From Marinobacterium rhizophilum (lineage in GTDB: Bacteria > Pseudomonadota > Gammaproteobacteria > Pseudomonadales > Balneatricaceae), in NCBI RefSeq assembly GCF_024397915.1, contig NZ_CP073347.1:5144774-5208773 (forward strand): DNA of 64,000 bases, given 5' to 3'. A program made the position numbers and the translations under genes. Of this stretch, positions 27,035 through 34,269 are shown one piece after another (within the stretch, counting starts at the first letter, position 1; each line of letters begins with the position of its first letter). The notes under the pieces are model-generated. The model made no database searches, had not been told where the DNA came from, and saw nothing but the letters and a program-made list of their open reading frames with translations.

Positions 27035-27042
27035 TTGTGCAA
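27035..27042. promoter_or_regulatory. Candidate CdaR half-site upstream of cdaR
   Basis: TTGTGCAA, 62 bases before the cdaR start, repeats the left half of the dyad at 28330-28345 before the glycerate kinase gene. Autoregulation is inferred from the shared word only. Confidence 0.3.
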
Positions 27043-27104
27043 GTGAACAGTCATGATGCTGGCTGGGAACCCGTGCAGCGCTCAGGCGCACAAGAGTGAA
27101 AGCG

Positions 27105-28298
27105 ATGTTTATAGACCGACAGATGGCGCAGAAAATCGTCGATCGGGCGATGAAAATCACCGGTGTGAACGTCAACGTGATGGATCACCACGGTGTCATT
27201 ATTGGTTCCGGCGATCCACTGCGCATCGATCAGTTGCACGAGGGCGCGCTGCATGTGCTCAGCAGCCAGAGCGAGGTGGACATTGCCCGGGACCAGGCCG
27301 GCAGGCTCAGCGGTGCGCGTGGCGGCGTCAACCTGCCGATCCGCAGCAGCGGCGATATCATCGGTGTAGTGGGCATTACCGGCGAGCCGGAGGAGGTGCG
27401 TCGTTACGCCGACCTGGTGGTCATGACGGCCGAGCTGATTGTGGAACAGGCGGCACTGACCGCAGAAGTGCAATGGGACAGCCGCCAGCGCGAGAGCGTG
27501 CTGCTGCGCCTGATCGAGGGGGGCAAGACCGATTCGCTGTTCGAGGATCGCCTGGCGCGGCTGCAGCTTGATCTGGGCGTGCCGCGGGTGGCTCTGGTGC
27601 TGGATATCGTGCAGTCCGGCAGCGGCGCCGATCTGCCGCTGGCGCAATTGCAGCAACTGCAACAGCAGCTGCAGCAACAGGCGGAGTCCGGTGGCCATGG
27701 CAGCCTGCTGGCCATTACCACGGCGCGCCAGCTGGTAATGCTGCTGCCCGTTAGCCTGGTCGAGGCGCAGGCTCAGCAGGCGTGCCCGCGCTGGGATCGC
27801 AGCCTGCTGCGGCGCCAGCTTGAGGGTCGTTTCAGGCTGCTGGGTCAGCAACCGGGGGTGCAGTACCGCGCCTGTGTGGGTGACTATTTTAGCGCCAGTG
27901 ACGGCCTGGCCCAGTCCTATCGCAGCGCGCTCAAGACCCTGGCCGTAACGCGGGACAGCACGCCCGCCGGCCGCCTGAGCTTTGCCGCCGACGTGGCACT
28001 GGACCTGTTGCTGCTGGACGGGGCCCAGGGCTGGGCCGGCCGGCAACTGCTGCACGCATTCGACAGCTTTCTGGCGCAGGACAAGAACGGCGCCCTGCAG
28101 AAAACCCTGGAAACCTACCTGGCCGAGAACATGGACCTGGCGCGCACGGCAGCGCAGCTCCATATTCACCGCAATACCCTGCGCTACCGGCTCGACAAGA
28201 TCGGCACCCTGCTGCAACTGGACCTGGGGCGGGTCGATCAGTTGCTGCAGCTGCTTGTCACCCTGCGCCTGCACAGCCTCAGGCGGGCGGGCCGGTAA
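27105..28298 (+). CDS. cdaR: CdaR-type sugar-diacid-responsive regulator
   Basis: A 397-residue regulator. The N-terminal sugar-diacid recognition domain (about residues 1-135) starts MFIDRQMAQKIVDRAMKITG and includes GVNVNVMDHHGVIIGSGDP and GARGGVNLPIRSSGDIIGVVGITG. The C-terminal PucR-like helix-turn-helix reads ETYLAENMDLARTAAQLHIH and RNTLRYRLDKI. In enterobacteria CdaR activates glucarate, galactarate and glycerate genes. Here the next gene is glycerate kinase. ATG at 27105 is preferred over the GTG 9 bases earlier because AAGAG then lies 8 bases upstream. Confidence 0.88.
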   Translation: MFIDRQMAQKIVDRAMKITGVNVNVMDHHGVIIGSGDPLRIDQLHEGALHVLSSQSEVDIARDQAGRLSGARGGVNLPIRSSGDIIGVVGITGEPEEVRRYADLVVMTAELIVEQAALTAEVQWDSRQRESVLLRLIEGGKTDSLFEDRLARLQLDLGVPRVALVLDIVQSGSGADLPLAQLQQLQQQLQQQAESGGHGSLLAITTARQLVMLLPVSLVEAQAQQACPRWDRSLLRRQLEGRFRLLGQQPGVQYRACVGDYFSASDGLAQSYRSALKTLAVTRDSTPAGRLSFAADVALDLLLLDGAQGWAGRQLLHAFDSFLAQDKNGALQKTLETYLAENMDLARTAAQLHIHRNTLRYRLDKIGTLLQLDLGRVDQLLQLLVTLRLHSLRRAGR

Positions 28299-28329
28299 CG
28301 GTGGGCACGGGGGCGGAATTTGTCCATCA

Positions 28330-28345
28330 TTGTGCAATCGTACAA
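28330..28345. promoter_or_regulatory. Candidate CdaR operator upstream of the glycerate kinase gene
   Basis: TTGTGC-AATC-GTACAA is an inverted repeat with one mismatch between cdaR and the kinase gene. The same TTGTGCAA word occurs before cdaR. Confidence 0.4.
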
Positions 28346-28461
28346 AAAAGCAGTGCCGGCCCCGGCAGTATTTGGTGTCGTCGCCAAAGCACGGCGGCCC
28401 GCTGCCGTGCCACTATGGTGTCATTATCGATGAAGCAATCCTGACCGATGGGAAGCCGAAC

Positions 28462-29616
28462 ATGAAGATTCTGATCGCACCTGACTCATTCAAGGAAAGC
28501 CTGTCCGCGCAAGGCGTGGCCCAGGCCATAGGCCGCGGCTTTTCCTCGGTGTTCGCCGATGCCGAACTGGTACTGCTGCCGGTGGCCGATGGCGGCGAAG
28601 GCACCACCGAGGCACTGGTGGCCGCGACGGGCGGCACCCTGTTCAGTGCCGAGGTGACCGGCCCCATGGGCGAGACGGTCTCCGCCTGCTGGGGCACCCT
28701 GGGGGACGGCAAGACCGCGGTGATTGAATCTGCCGCCGCCTCCGGGCTGGACCTGGTGCCCGCAAGCCAGCGCAATCCCTGGCATGCCACCACCCGGGGC
28801 ACCGGCGAGCTGATCATAGCGGCGCTGGATGCCGGCGCGCGCCATATCATCGTCGGCCTGGGCGGCAGTGCCACCAACGATGCCGGTGCCGGCATGCTGC
28901 AGGCGCTCGGTGTGCGGCTGCTGGACGCAGAGGGCAACGACATTGGTGCCGGCGGTGGCGCGCTGCAAGGCCTGCACAGCATCGATGCCAGCCAGATGGA
29001 CCCGCGCCTGGCCGAGACCCGGTTCGAGATCGCCTGCGATGTGGACAACCCGCTGACCGGCGAATACGGTGCCTCGGCGGTATTCGGCCCGCAAAAGGGC
29101 GCCGATGCCCAGATGGTCAAACGGCTGGATGCCTGCCTGGGCCGCTTCGCCGAAGTCGTGCTGGCCTGCCACGGCAAGGATATAGACGCGACCCCGGGGG
29201 CCGGTGCCGCCGGTGGCCTGGGCGGCGCCTTTCTGGCCTTTACCCGGGCACGGCTTAAAAGCGGCATCGATATCGTGCTGGATGCGGTGGAGATCGACCG
29301 CCAGCTGGAGGGTGCAGACCTGGTGATCACCGGGGAAGGGCGTATCGACAGCCAGACCGTGCGCGGCAAGACCCCGGTGGGGGTCAGCAAGCGCGCCCAG
29401 AAGGCCGGCGTACCGGTCATCGCCCTGGCGGGCTCGGTCAGCGAGGATTCGGACCTGGTGCACGCCCACGGCATCGATGCGCTGTTCAGCATAGTTCCAG
29501 GGGTGGTGACACTGCCCCAGGCGCTGGAGGATGCCGCCGACAACCTGTACCGCACCGCCCGCAACATCGCCGCCACCTGGCAGCTGGCACAGAGGTTCGA
29601 GGCCAAGCGGCGGTAA
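28462..29616 (+). CDS. garK: Glycerate 2-kinase (class II)
   Basis: A 384-residue glycerate kinase of the GarK/GlxK family, which phosphorylates D-glycerate with ATP to 2-phosphoglycerate. It begins MKILIAPDSFKESLSAQGVA. Other conserved segments are LLPVADGGEGTTEALV, GLGGSATNDAGAGMLQALG, FGPQKGA and DLVITGEGRIDSQT, with GKTPVGVSKRAQKAGVPVIAL near the C-terminus. The 163-base gap from cdaR holds a candidate CdaR site. Its product feeds enolase and the adjacent pyruvate kinase. Confidence 0.93.
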   Translation: MKILIAPDSFKESLSAQGVAQAIGRGFSSVFADAELVLLPVADGGEGTTEALVAATGGTLFSAEVTGPMGETVSACWGTLGDGKTAVIESAAASGLDLVPASQRNPWHATTRGTGELIIAALDAGARHIIVGLGGSATNDAGAGMLQALGVRLLDAEGNDIGAGGGALQGLHSIDASQMDPRLAETRFEIACDVDNPLTGEYGASAVFGPQKGADAQMVKRLDACLGRFAEVVLACHGKDIDATPGAGAAGGLGGAFLAFTRARLKSGIDIVLDAVEIDRQLEGADLVITGEGRIDSQTVRGKTPVGVSKRAQKAGVPVIALAGSVSEDSDLVHAHGIDALFSIVPGVVTLPQALEDAADNLYRTARNIAATWQLAQRFEAKRR

Positions 29617-30555
29617 CCTCTGGGTATCGGCTGAGTGCCGAGAGGGGCTAAGTGTCTCCGGAATTCGGGGTGGGTTGGTAATTTGTAGGTCGTAAATTCG
29701 TAGGTTGGCATTGAGCGCAGCGAATTCCGACATCCGCAGCGGAGCTGTGGTCGTGGCAAATGTTGTCAGCCTCTACTACCTGCCAGCTGTACCTGTATGG
29801 GGTTTCTGGGAGGCTGTGTTTCGCCTGTCGGCGTACGCGCAAAGAAAGTATCCAAGGCTCTTTACCTTGAAGAATACGCCCCCAATGACGCCTGCTTGCT
29901 GCGCTCTGGCGCCATTCTGCGGGTGCAGTTAAGAGGACATCCATGTCCTCAATCTGCAGCTCGACAGTCCCTGTCTCGCCCCTGCGGGCCTGATCGCATA
30001 ATGACACCAGTGCTCGCCGGCGTCACAAGGGGGAGTGAAAGCCGTTCTGATGTATGGGTGGTAATGGGAAGCTGGATATGAAACCGGCAATGCGGGCGGG
30101 CAGGGCTGTTGGTCGCCGGATTGCTGCCGATGCGGCAATGGATGCTTTGGTAGGGTGCCAATGAGCCTGCGAATTGCACCGTGGGGCGCACCGCCATGAT
30201 TGATCACGAATCACGAATCACGAATCACCAATCACCTTGCCACTTTTTACTTGACCCTTGCCCCTCATGCCTTGCTCCTTGCCCCTGCTTTCGGCATGAT
30301 GCTGAAGACACCAACGGAATACCGGTGCATTTTTGATCGTCATACAGAACATCGTCAGCTGAGCAACGGAAGCCAGGCTGGGTGAACTCCCTCCCCAATC
30401 TAAATCCTTCCGTTCTTCCTGGCCCTGCCTGCAGCGCAGGCCCGTATTTCGTCATCGTTAGGGCGGTAGCGTGGAAGAGCAGTAGCAAAGGAACAAGGTG
30501 AAAGGATCAAGGGAAAGGAAAGCCGACTATCTTCAAGGCGTGGAGGTTGGTCTCT
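29617..30555. other. Long intergenic region with 7-bp repeats
   Basis: About 940 bases between glycerate kinase and the integron. It includes GTAGGTTGGCATTGAGCGCA near 29700, similar to dispersed repeats of many proteobacteria. Tandem CACGAAT heptamers lie at about 30207-30240, followed by CCTTGCCCCT and CCTTGCTCCTTGCCCC units to about 30290. No open frame here resembles a protein. It looks like an accumulation zone next to the integron. Confidence 0.5.
30205..30240. repeat. 7-bp tandem repeat (CACGAAT units)
   Basis: Three to four units of CACGAAT, the last ones degenerate to CACCAAT. Other 7-bp-period repeats occur at about 42300, 47400 and 63440. Confidence 0.7.
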
Positions 30556-30602
30556 TTACCGGGTTGGGTTGGTTCTGGGAATGGGTTGGATTGTTGGGGC
30601 TG

Positions 30603-30762
30603 CTATACAAATCCCTTGAACCCAGAGGACCGACGGATGCTGCTTTTCGCTGAACAGAATAAAGAGTTTGATCCAGTAGAGGCAGGAATCAATCGTTCGG
30701 TGACTATAGCGTTGAGCCCGCATGAAGTCCTCGACGAATTGGAGAAAAGGAGATTTTGCCAT
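30603..30762 (-). pseudogene. intI: Integron integrase (intI), truncated after about 50 residues
   Basis: From ATG at 30762, preceded by GAGGTG, the minus strand encodes AKSPFLQFVEDFMRAQRYSH then RTIDSCLYWIKLFILFSEKQ then HPSV. This is the N-terminal core-binding domain opening of tyrosine integron integrases. After about 50 residues the match ends and no catalytic domain (R-H-R-Y) is present in the next kilobase. Its orientation away from the cassette array and its position next to attI are those of a standard integron. The array is therefore probably frozen unless an integrase acts in trans. Confidence 0.72.
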
Positions 30763-30962
30763 CTGTAACACCTCGTCCTTGAAATGTTCATAAGAGCCTA
30801 TACTAATACCTTTTGGTCGGGGTGGTGTCGAGGTAAAATACCTTTTCAGTATCAAATTGAATCTTTATAAGTATGGTTTTTATAAGAAAATCAATACGTT
30901 GTACGCCATGCCAGAGTTGGTCGTGAAAATAAAAAGGTATACCTTCTAATAAGTATTATGAG

Positions 30963-30992
30963 GCCGAAGGCCACATTAACAGACTGTTATGC
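30963..30992 (+). other. attI: attI recombination site region
   Basis: GTTATGC at 30986-30992, a canonical simple core site, lies between the divergent intI remnant and the first cassette gene. It marks the insertion point of cassette 1. The exact left limit is uncertain. Confidence 0.6.
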
Positions 30993-31018
30993 CGAAAAAT
31001 TCAGCGGTACGTTTAGCA

Positions 31019-31645
31019 ATGATAAATATGAAAGAAATACTCCGAACACTCAAAGCTTGGCAAACATTAATCGCTGCAATCGTTGCGGTCGTGGGAATTC
31101 CGATTGGTACTTATAGTGCACTAATCGCTCATGACTCTGAAAGAAATAGACAACTGTTTGAAACTCGAATTTCTTTGGTTACAGCTATTCGTTGGGAGAT
31201 TTACGGAATCACCCACAAAGCTGAAGATTTTCTTGCTGCATATAAAGAGGAAATTAAAGGTTCATTGTTAGGTGAAAACGTTGATGAGGAAGAAGATAGC
31301 TCCATAACTCCCTCAAAGTTCATTTTTTGGAAAAATCTTCAAAAACCGAAAGTTTTTGACAATAACTTGGACAAACTCGGAATTCTTGAGTCTGGTGTCG
31401 TAGCTCGGATAATGACGTTCTATACCGGTCTAGAAAATATGAACTTGTTCATGGAGTCTTTAAGTTACAAAGTAGGTGATGGCACCCTAACAAAAGGCAA
31501 TTCGAAGACATTGCTAGGAATTATGTCCATGTTGTGCGAATCAGGCACTGATGCGGGAGAAAACCTTGATAGCTACTTAAAACATTACGGTGTGGAAACC
31601 CCTAGGGCCACACATGTCTACGATTGCAAGAAGCCTACAAAGTAA
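31019..31645 (+). CDS. Cassette 1: membrane-anchored protein of unknown function
   Basis: A protein of about 208 residues that I do not recognise. One N-terminal membrane helix (LKAWQTLIAAIVAVVGIPIG, about residues 11-30) is followed by a predominantly helical, charged cytoplasmic domain with ERNRQLFETRISLVTAIRWE and a Cys near the end. Start codons at 30989 (inside the attI core site), 31019 and 31028 are all in frame; none has a good ribosome binding site. Its base composition is much AT-richer than the chromosomal neighbours, as is usual for cassettes. Single-TM cassette proteins of this kind are often exclusion or stress proteins, but no function is claimed. Confidence 0.7.
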   Translation: MINMKEILRTLKAWQTLIAAIVAVVGIPIGTYSALIAHDSERNRQLFETRISLVTAIRWEIYGITHKAEDFLAAYKEEIKGSLLGENVDEEEDSSITPSKFIFWKNLQKPKVFDNNLDKLGILESGVVARIMTFYTGLENMNLFMESLSYKVGDGTLTKGNSKTLLGIMSMLCESGTDAGENLDSYLKHYGVETPRATHVYDCKKPTK

Positions 31646-31655
31646 GAGCGTTTAT

Positions 31656-31680
31656 GGCTTAACAAGGCCATCAAGTCGCA
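31656..31680 (+). other. attC: attC left end of cassette 1 (truncated)
   Basis: GGCTTAACAAGGCCATCAAG begins 11 bases after the stop and matches the left (R'' and L'') part of attC sites at 31876 and 39446. It has no matching right arm nearby; a REP-like dyad and an IS3-like fragment follow instead. Confidence 0.55.
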
Positions 31681-31686
31681 CGGGGC

Positions 31687-31740
31687 ATGGGGTCAAGTCT
31701 TGCCTTTTACCCCTCAGCAAAAGACAAGACCTGACCCCAT
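31687..31740. repeat. REP-like imperfect inverted repeat
   Basis: ATGGGGTCAAGTCTTGCCTT and AAGACAAGACCTGACCCCAT form a long imperfect dyad. Such dyads flank REP-associated (RAYT, IS200-like) transposases in gammaproteobacteria. It sits inside the degraded end of cassette 1. Confidence 0.55.
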
Positions 31741-31746
31741 TTACCT

Positions 31747-31869
31747 TTCGATGCGCTGTACCAGCAAGCCCGTGCTGAACAACCGGCGCGCTGGTCAGGC
31801 AACACGCGTAACTACGTTGACAAACACCGCGGTGGCTTAATCGAAGGTAAGACTTACACATCAATCTAA
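31747..31869 (+). pseudogene. C-terminal fragment resembling an IS3-family transposase
   Basis: About 40 codons ending at 31869 encode FDALYQQARAEQPARWSGNT and RNYVDKHRGG. The ARWSGNTRN pattern resembles the tail of IS3-family OrfB proteins. No upstream portion is present. The identification is tentative because the fragment is short. Confidence 0.4.
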
Positions 31870-31875
31870 ACAAAA

Positions 31876-31961
31876 TGCTAACAAGGCCAAGCACAATCGC
31901 CAGCGCTAAAAGCGCGCTGGCTGGACCTCGCTTCGCTCGGCCTGTGTTGGCAGCGTTACAC
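31876..31961 (+). other. attC: attC site preceding the Hachiman cassette
   Basis: An 86-bp imperfect palindrome running from TGCTAAC to GTTACAC. Left arm AACAAGGCCAAGCACA pairs with right arm TGTGTTGGCAGCGTT, leaving an extrahelical G, as in functional attC sites. The centre has a second dyad around GCCAGCGC and GCGCTGGC. Confidence 0.75.
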
Positions 31962-32030
31962 GGCACCTGCGTAGATTAGCACTTTGATCAACACGAATAA
32001 TTAAACATAAAAGGGCGCGGTAAACTGCAA

Positions 32031-32846
32031 ATGCCTTGGACTAAAGAACATATTCAGTGGCTTCACGATACTGGTGAAGTAATCTCTATTTCAACAGGTG
32101 ATAAAGTCCCTGTATTTGAGTTCGCTTACGATGTGACCAATGAAGAGGCAATGTCACACTGGGCAAGACATTTTAGGAATCACTATTGCGCTGATGATGC
32201 AATAGAAATACTCAAGCCTCAAGGGATGACAAATAAAGATTATTTGTTAAATCTAAAGTTCCCGCATAAAACTAAAAGCCCTGGGCCAAGTATCCGTGCA
32301 GGAGATTTCGCTGAAATTTTGGTCGCTGACTATTTGGTGTTTCTCCACGATTACTATGTTCCAAGAACTCGCTACGACCGGAAGATAATTGGTAATGAGT
32401 CATCCAAGGGTTCAGATGTTTTGGGTTTTAAGCAAAAGAATAAAACCCCCTCCAGCAAAGACGAATTATTAATATACGAGGTCAAGGCTCGCCTTTCTGA
32501 GAACAAATCCAAAAACACATTGCAAACCGCAATTGACGACAGTTCAAAGGATGAGGCTAGACTTGCGGAGTCATTAAACGGTGCAAAGCAAAGGCTGTAT
32601 GATCAGAGAGATTTTGCTGGAATGGGCATCATCTCAAGATTTCAAAAAAATGTTGACCACCCATATAAAACAAAATTTGGGGCAGCAGCGGTTCTGACTG
32701 ATAGTTCATGTTGCGTCGAAACCTTAGCTGAAGCTTCAACTAAGGAGCATTCATCCCCAACGCACTTGGAGATGATAGTGATTAGAGGCCCTGTATTGAT
32801 GTCTTTGGTTCATGAGCTATACGAGAGGGCAGCAAATGAAGCTTGA
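32031..32846 (+). CDS. hamA: Hachiman defence nuclease HamA (DUF1837)
   Basis: A 271-residue protein matching the HamA/DUF1837 pattern, the Cap4-like nuclease of the Hachiman anti-phage system. The nuclease core is GDFAEILVADYL (near residue 88), then RYDRKIIGNESSKGSDVLGF and ELLIYEVKARLSE, giving a PD-(D/E)xK-type E...D...ExK set. In Hachiman, HamA is held by the helicase HamB and degrades DNA after HamB senses damaged phage or host DNA. The gene lies between an attC and hamB, overlaps hamB by 11 bases, and is AT-rich like the other cassettes. The reading frame is intact. Confidence 0.82.
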   Translation: MPWTKEHIQWLHDTGEVISISTGDKVPVFEFAYDVTNEEAMSHWARHFRNHYCADDAIEILKPQGMTNKDYLLNLKFPHKTKSPGPSIRAGDFAEILVADYLVFLHDYYVPRTRYDRKIIGNESSKGSDVLGFKQKNKTPSSKDELLIYEVKARLSENKSKNTLQTAIDDSSKDEARLAESLNGAKQRLYDQRDFAGMGIISRFQKNVDHPYKTKFGAAAVLTDSSCCVETLAEASTKEHSSPTHLEMIVIRGPVLMSLVHELYERAANEA

Positions 32847-32935
32847 ACCGTCCTCAAAGAAAATGCTGGCAATTACAAAGTCGAAAGCAAAGATGTATGA
32901 ATTTGCTATTGATGAAGCATCTCATATAGAGCTAC
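32836..32935 (+). pseudogene. hamB: hamB 5' fragment, split from the rest by IS256
   Basis: ATG at 32836 overlaps the end of hamA and follows GAGAGGGC. The first 33 codons (MKLEPSSKKMLAITKSKAKM through ASHIEL) end exactly at the 8-bp target duplication. Read into the insertion they continue for a few codons and stop. Removing the insertion and one target copy puts them in frame with 34252 onward (PVDPRKLL), so intact HamB would be about 1035 residues. Confidence 0.85.
32928..32935. repeat. 8-bp target duplication of IS256 (left copy)
   Basis: AGAGCTAC at 32928-32935 is repeated exactly at 34242-34249. Eight base pairs is the normal IS256-family duplication, so the element inserted by transposition and has not since recombined. 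Confidence 0.9.
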
Positions 32936-34241
32936 GAGACTGTAAATTTTTCTGTGTAAGTAGCGGTATATCACAGTGAGAGTCGATCACCGAAAATGAT
33001 GATGAACTGACTCATCGCCTGTTTCCAGTCCCTGATCGGCATCGTCCACTTCTTTGAGATGTGGTGCAACGCCAGATAGAGCACTTTCATCACCGATTTG
33101 TCGGTCGGGAATGAGCGGCGAGTCTTGGTCACTTTGCGCAACGAGGCGTTGAGGGACTCGATCGCGTTGGTGGTGTAAATCACCTTGCGGATCTGTGGCG
33201 GGTAATCGAAGAACACGCACAGGCGTTCCCAGTTTGCTCGCCAGGAACGGCTGATCGTTGGGTGCTCTTCGTCCCACTTGGCCGCGAAGGCGTCCAGCGC
33301 AGTCTCGGCTGCGGAGAGTGTCACTGCGCCGTAAATAGTGCGCAGGTCGGCAGCCACCTCCTTACGTTGTTTCCAGCTTACGTAACGCAACGAATAACGT
33401 ACCTGGTGCACGATACACAGCTGGACCTGGGTCTTGGGGTACACGGCTTCAATGGCTTCTGGGAACCCCTTCAGACCATCGACGCAGGCGATCAGGATAT
33501 CCTGCACACCGCGGTTCTTGAGCTCGGTGACCACTGACAGCCAGAACTTGGCACCCTCTGTCTGCGCCATCCATAGGCCTAGCAGTTCTTTCTCACCGTC
33601 CATGTTGATGCCTAACGCCAGATAAACCGACCTGTTCTGAACCATGCCGGACTCGCGGCTGCGAACCGCCAAGGCATCGAGATAGACGATGGGGTAGACC
33701 GTATCCAGTGGCCGATTTTGCCAGGCATTCACTTCATCCATCACGGCATTCGTCACCTGGGAGATAAAGGTTGGCGAGACCTCGACGCCGTAGGTTTCTT
33801 GAAAGTGGGCCTGGATATCACGGGTGGTCATGCCTCGGGCGTACAACGACACGATCCGGTCATCGAAGCCCTGTAGCTGCTTCTCGCCTTTTTTAACCAG
33901 CTGGGGCTCAAAGGTGCCGTTGCGGTCTCGCGGTACATCCAGGTCGATATCACCGTGAATGGAACGGACTGACTTACGATTCTTGCCGTTGCGGGAATTG
34001 CCGGTATTTTTACCGGCTGTGTCGTGTTTTGCATAACCGAGATGACTTTCCATCTCGGCCTCCAAGGCTCGCTCGGCCACTTTTTTGGTGAGCTGCCTGA
34101 GAAGGCCGGACTCGCCGAGGATATCTTCAGGGCTGGAGCAGCCTTCCAGCAACTGATCTATAAGGGTGTCTGATATAGGCATTCTGTTGTCCTTTCAACA
34201 GGTTGGAAGAATGCCACTTACACAGATTTTTTTACACTCTC
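32936..34241 (-). mobile_element. IS256-family insertion sequence in hamB
   Basis: A complete 1306-bp element. Its ends are GAGACTGTAAA... and, on the other strand, GAGAGTGTAAA..., sharing the inner CTGTGTAAGT. It carries one transposase gene and is bounded by perfect 8-bp duplications. Confidence 0.92.
32971..34182 (-). CDS. IS256-family transposase
   Basis: A 403-residue mutator-type transposase. It has LTKKVAERALEAEMESHLGY at the N-terminus, then NSRNGKNRKSVRS. The DDE core includes VYLDALAVRSRESG (Asp), IACVDGLKGFPEAIEAVYPK (Asp) and VIYTTNAIESLNASLRKVTK (Glu), with QLCIVHQVRYSLRYV between. The frame is complete and the length normal, so the element may still be active. Confidence 0.95.
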   Translation of the reverse strand: MPISDTLIDQLLEGCSSPEDILGESGLLRQLTKKVAERALEAEMESHLGYAKHDTAGKNTGNSRNGKNRKSVRSIHGDIDLDVPRDRNGTFEPQLVKKGEKQLQGFDDRIVSLYARGMTTRDIQAHFQETYGVEVSPTFISQVTNAVMDEVNAWQNRPLDTVYPIVYLDALAVRSRESGMVQNRSVYLALGINMDGEKELLGLWMAQTEGAKFWLSVVTELKNRGVQDILIACVDGLKGFPEAIEAVYPKTQVQLCIVHQVRYSLRYVSWKQRKEVAADLRTIYGAVTLSAAETALDAFAAKWDEEHPTISRSWRANWERLCVFFDYPPQIRKVIYTTNAIESLNASLRKVTKTRRSFPTDKSVMKVLYLALHHISKKWTMPIRDWKQAMSQFIIIFGDRLSL

Positions 34242-34269
34242 AGAGCTACCTGTCGATCCGCGTAAATTA

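Noticed and set aside
27051..28337. A 428-codon open frame opposite cdaR, and similar long frames opposite glycerate kinase, the lactonases and ProV
   Set aside because: All are shadows of well-recognised genes, with composition typical of antisense frames in GC-rich DNA.
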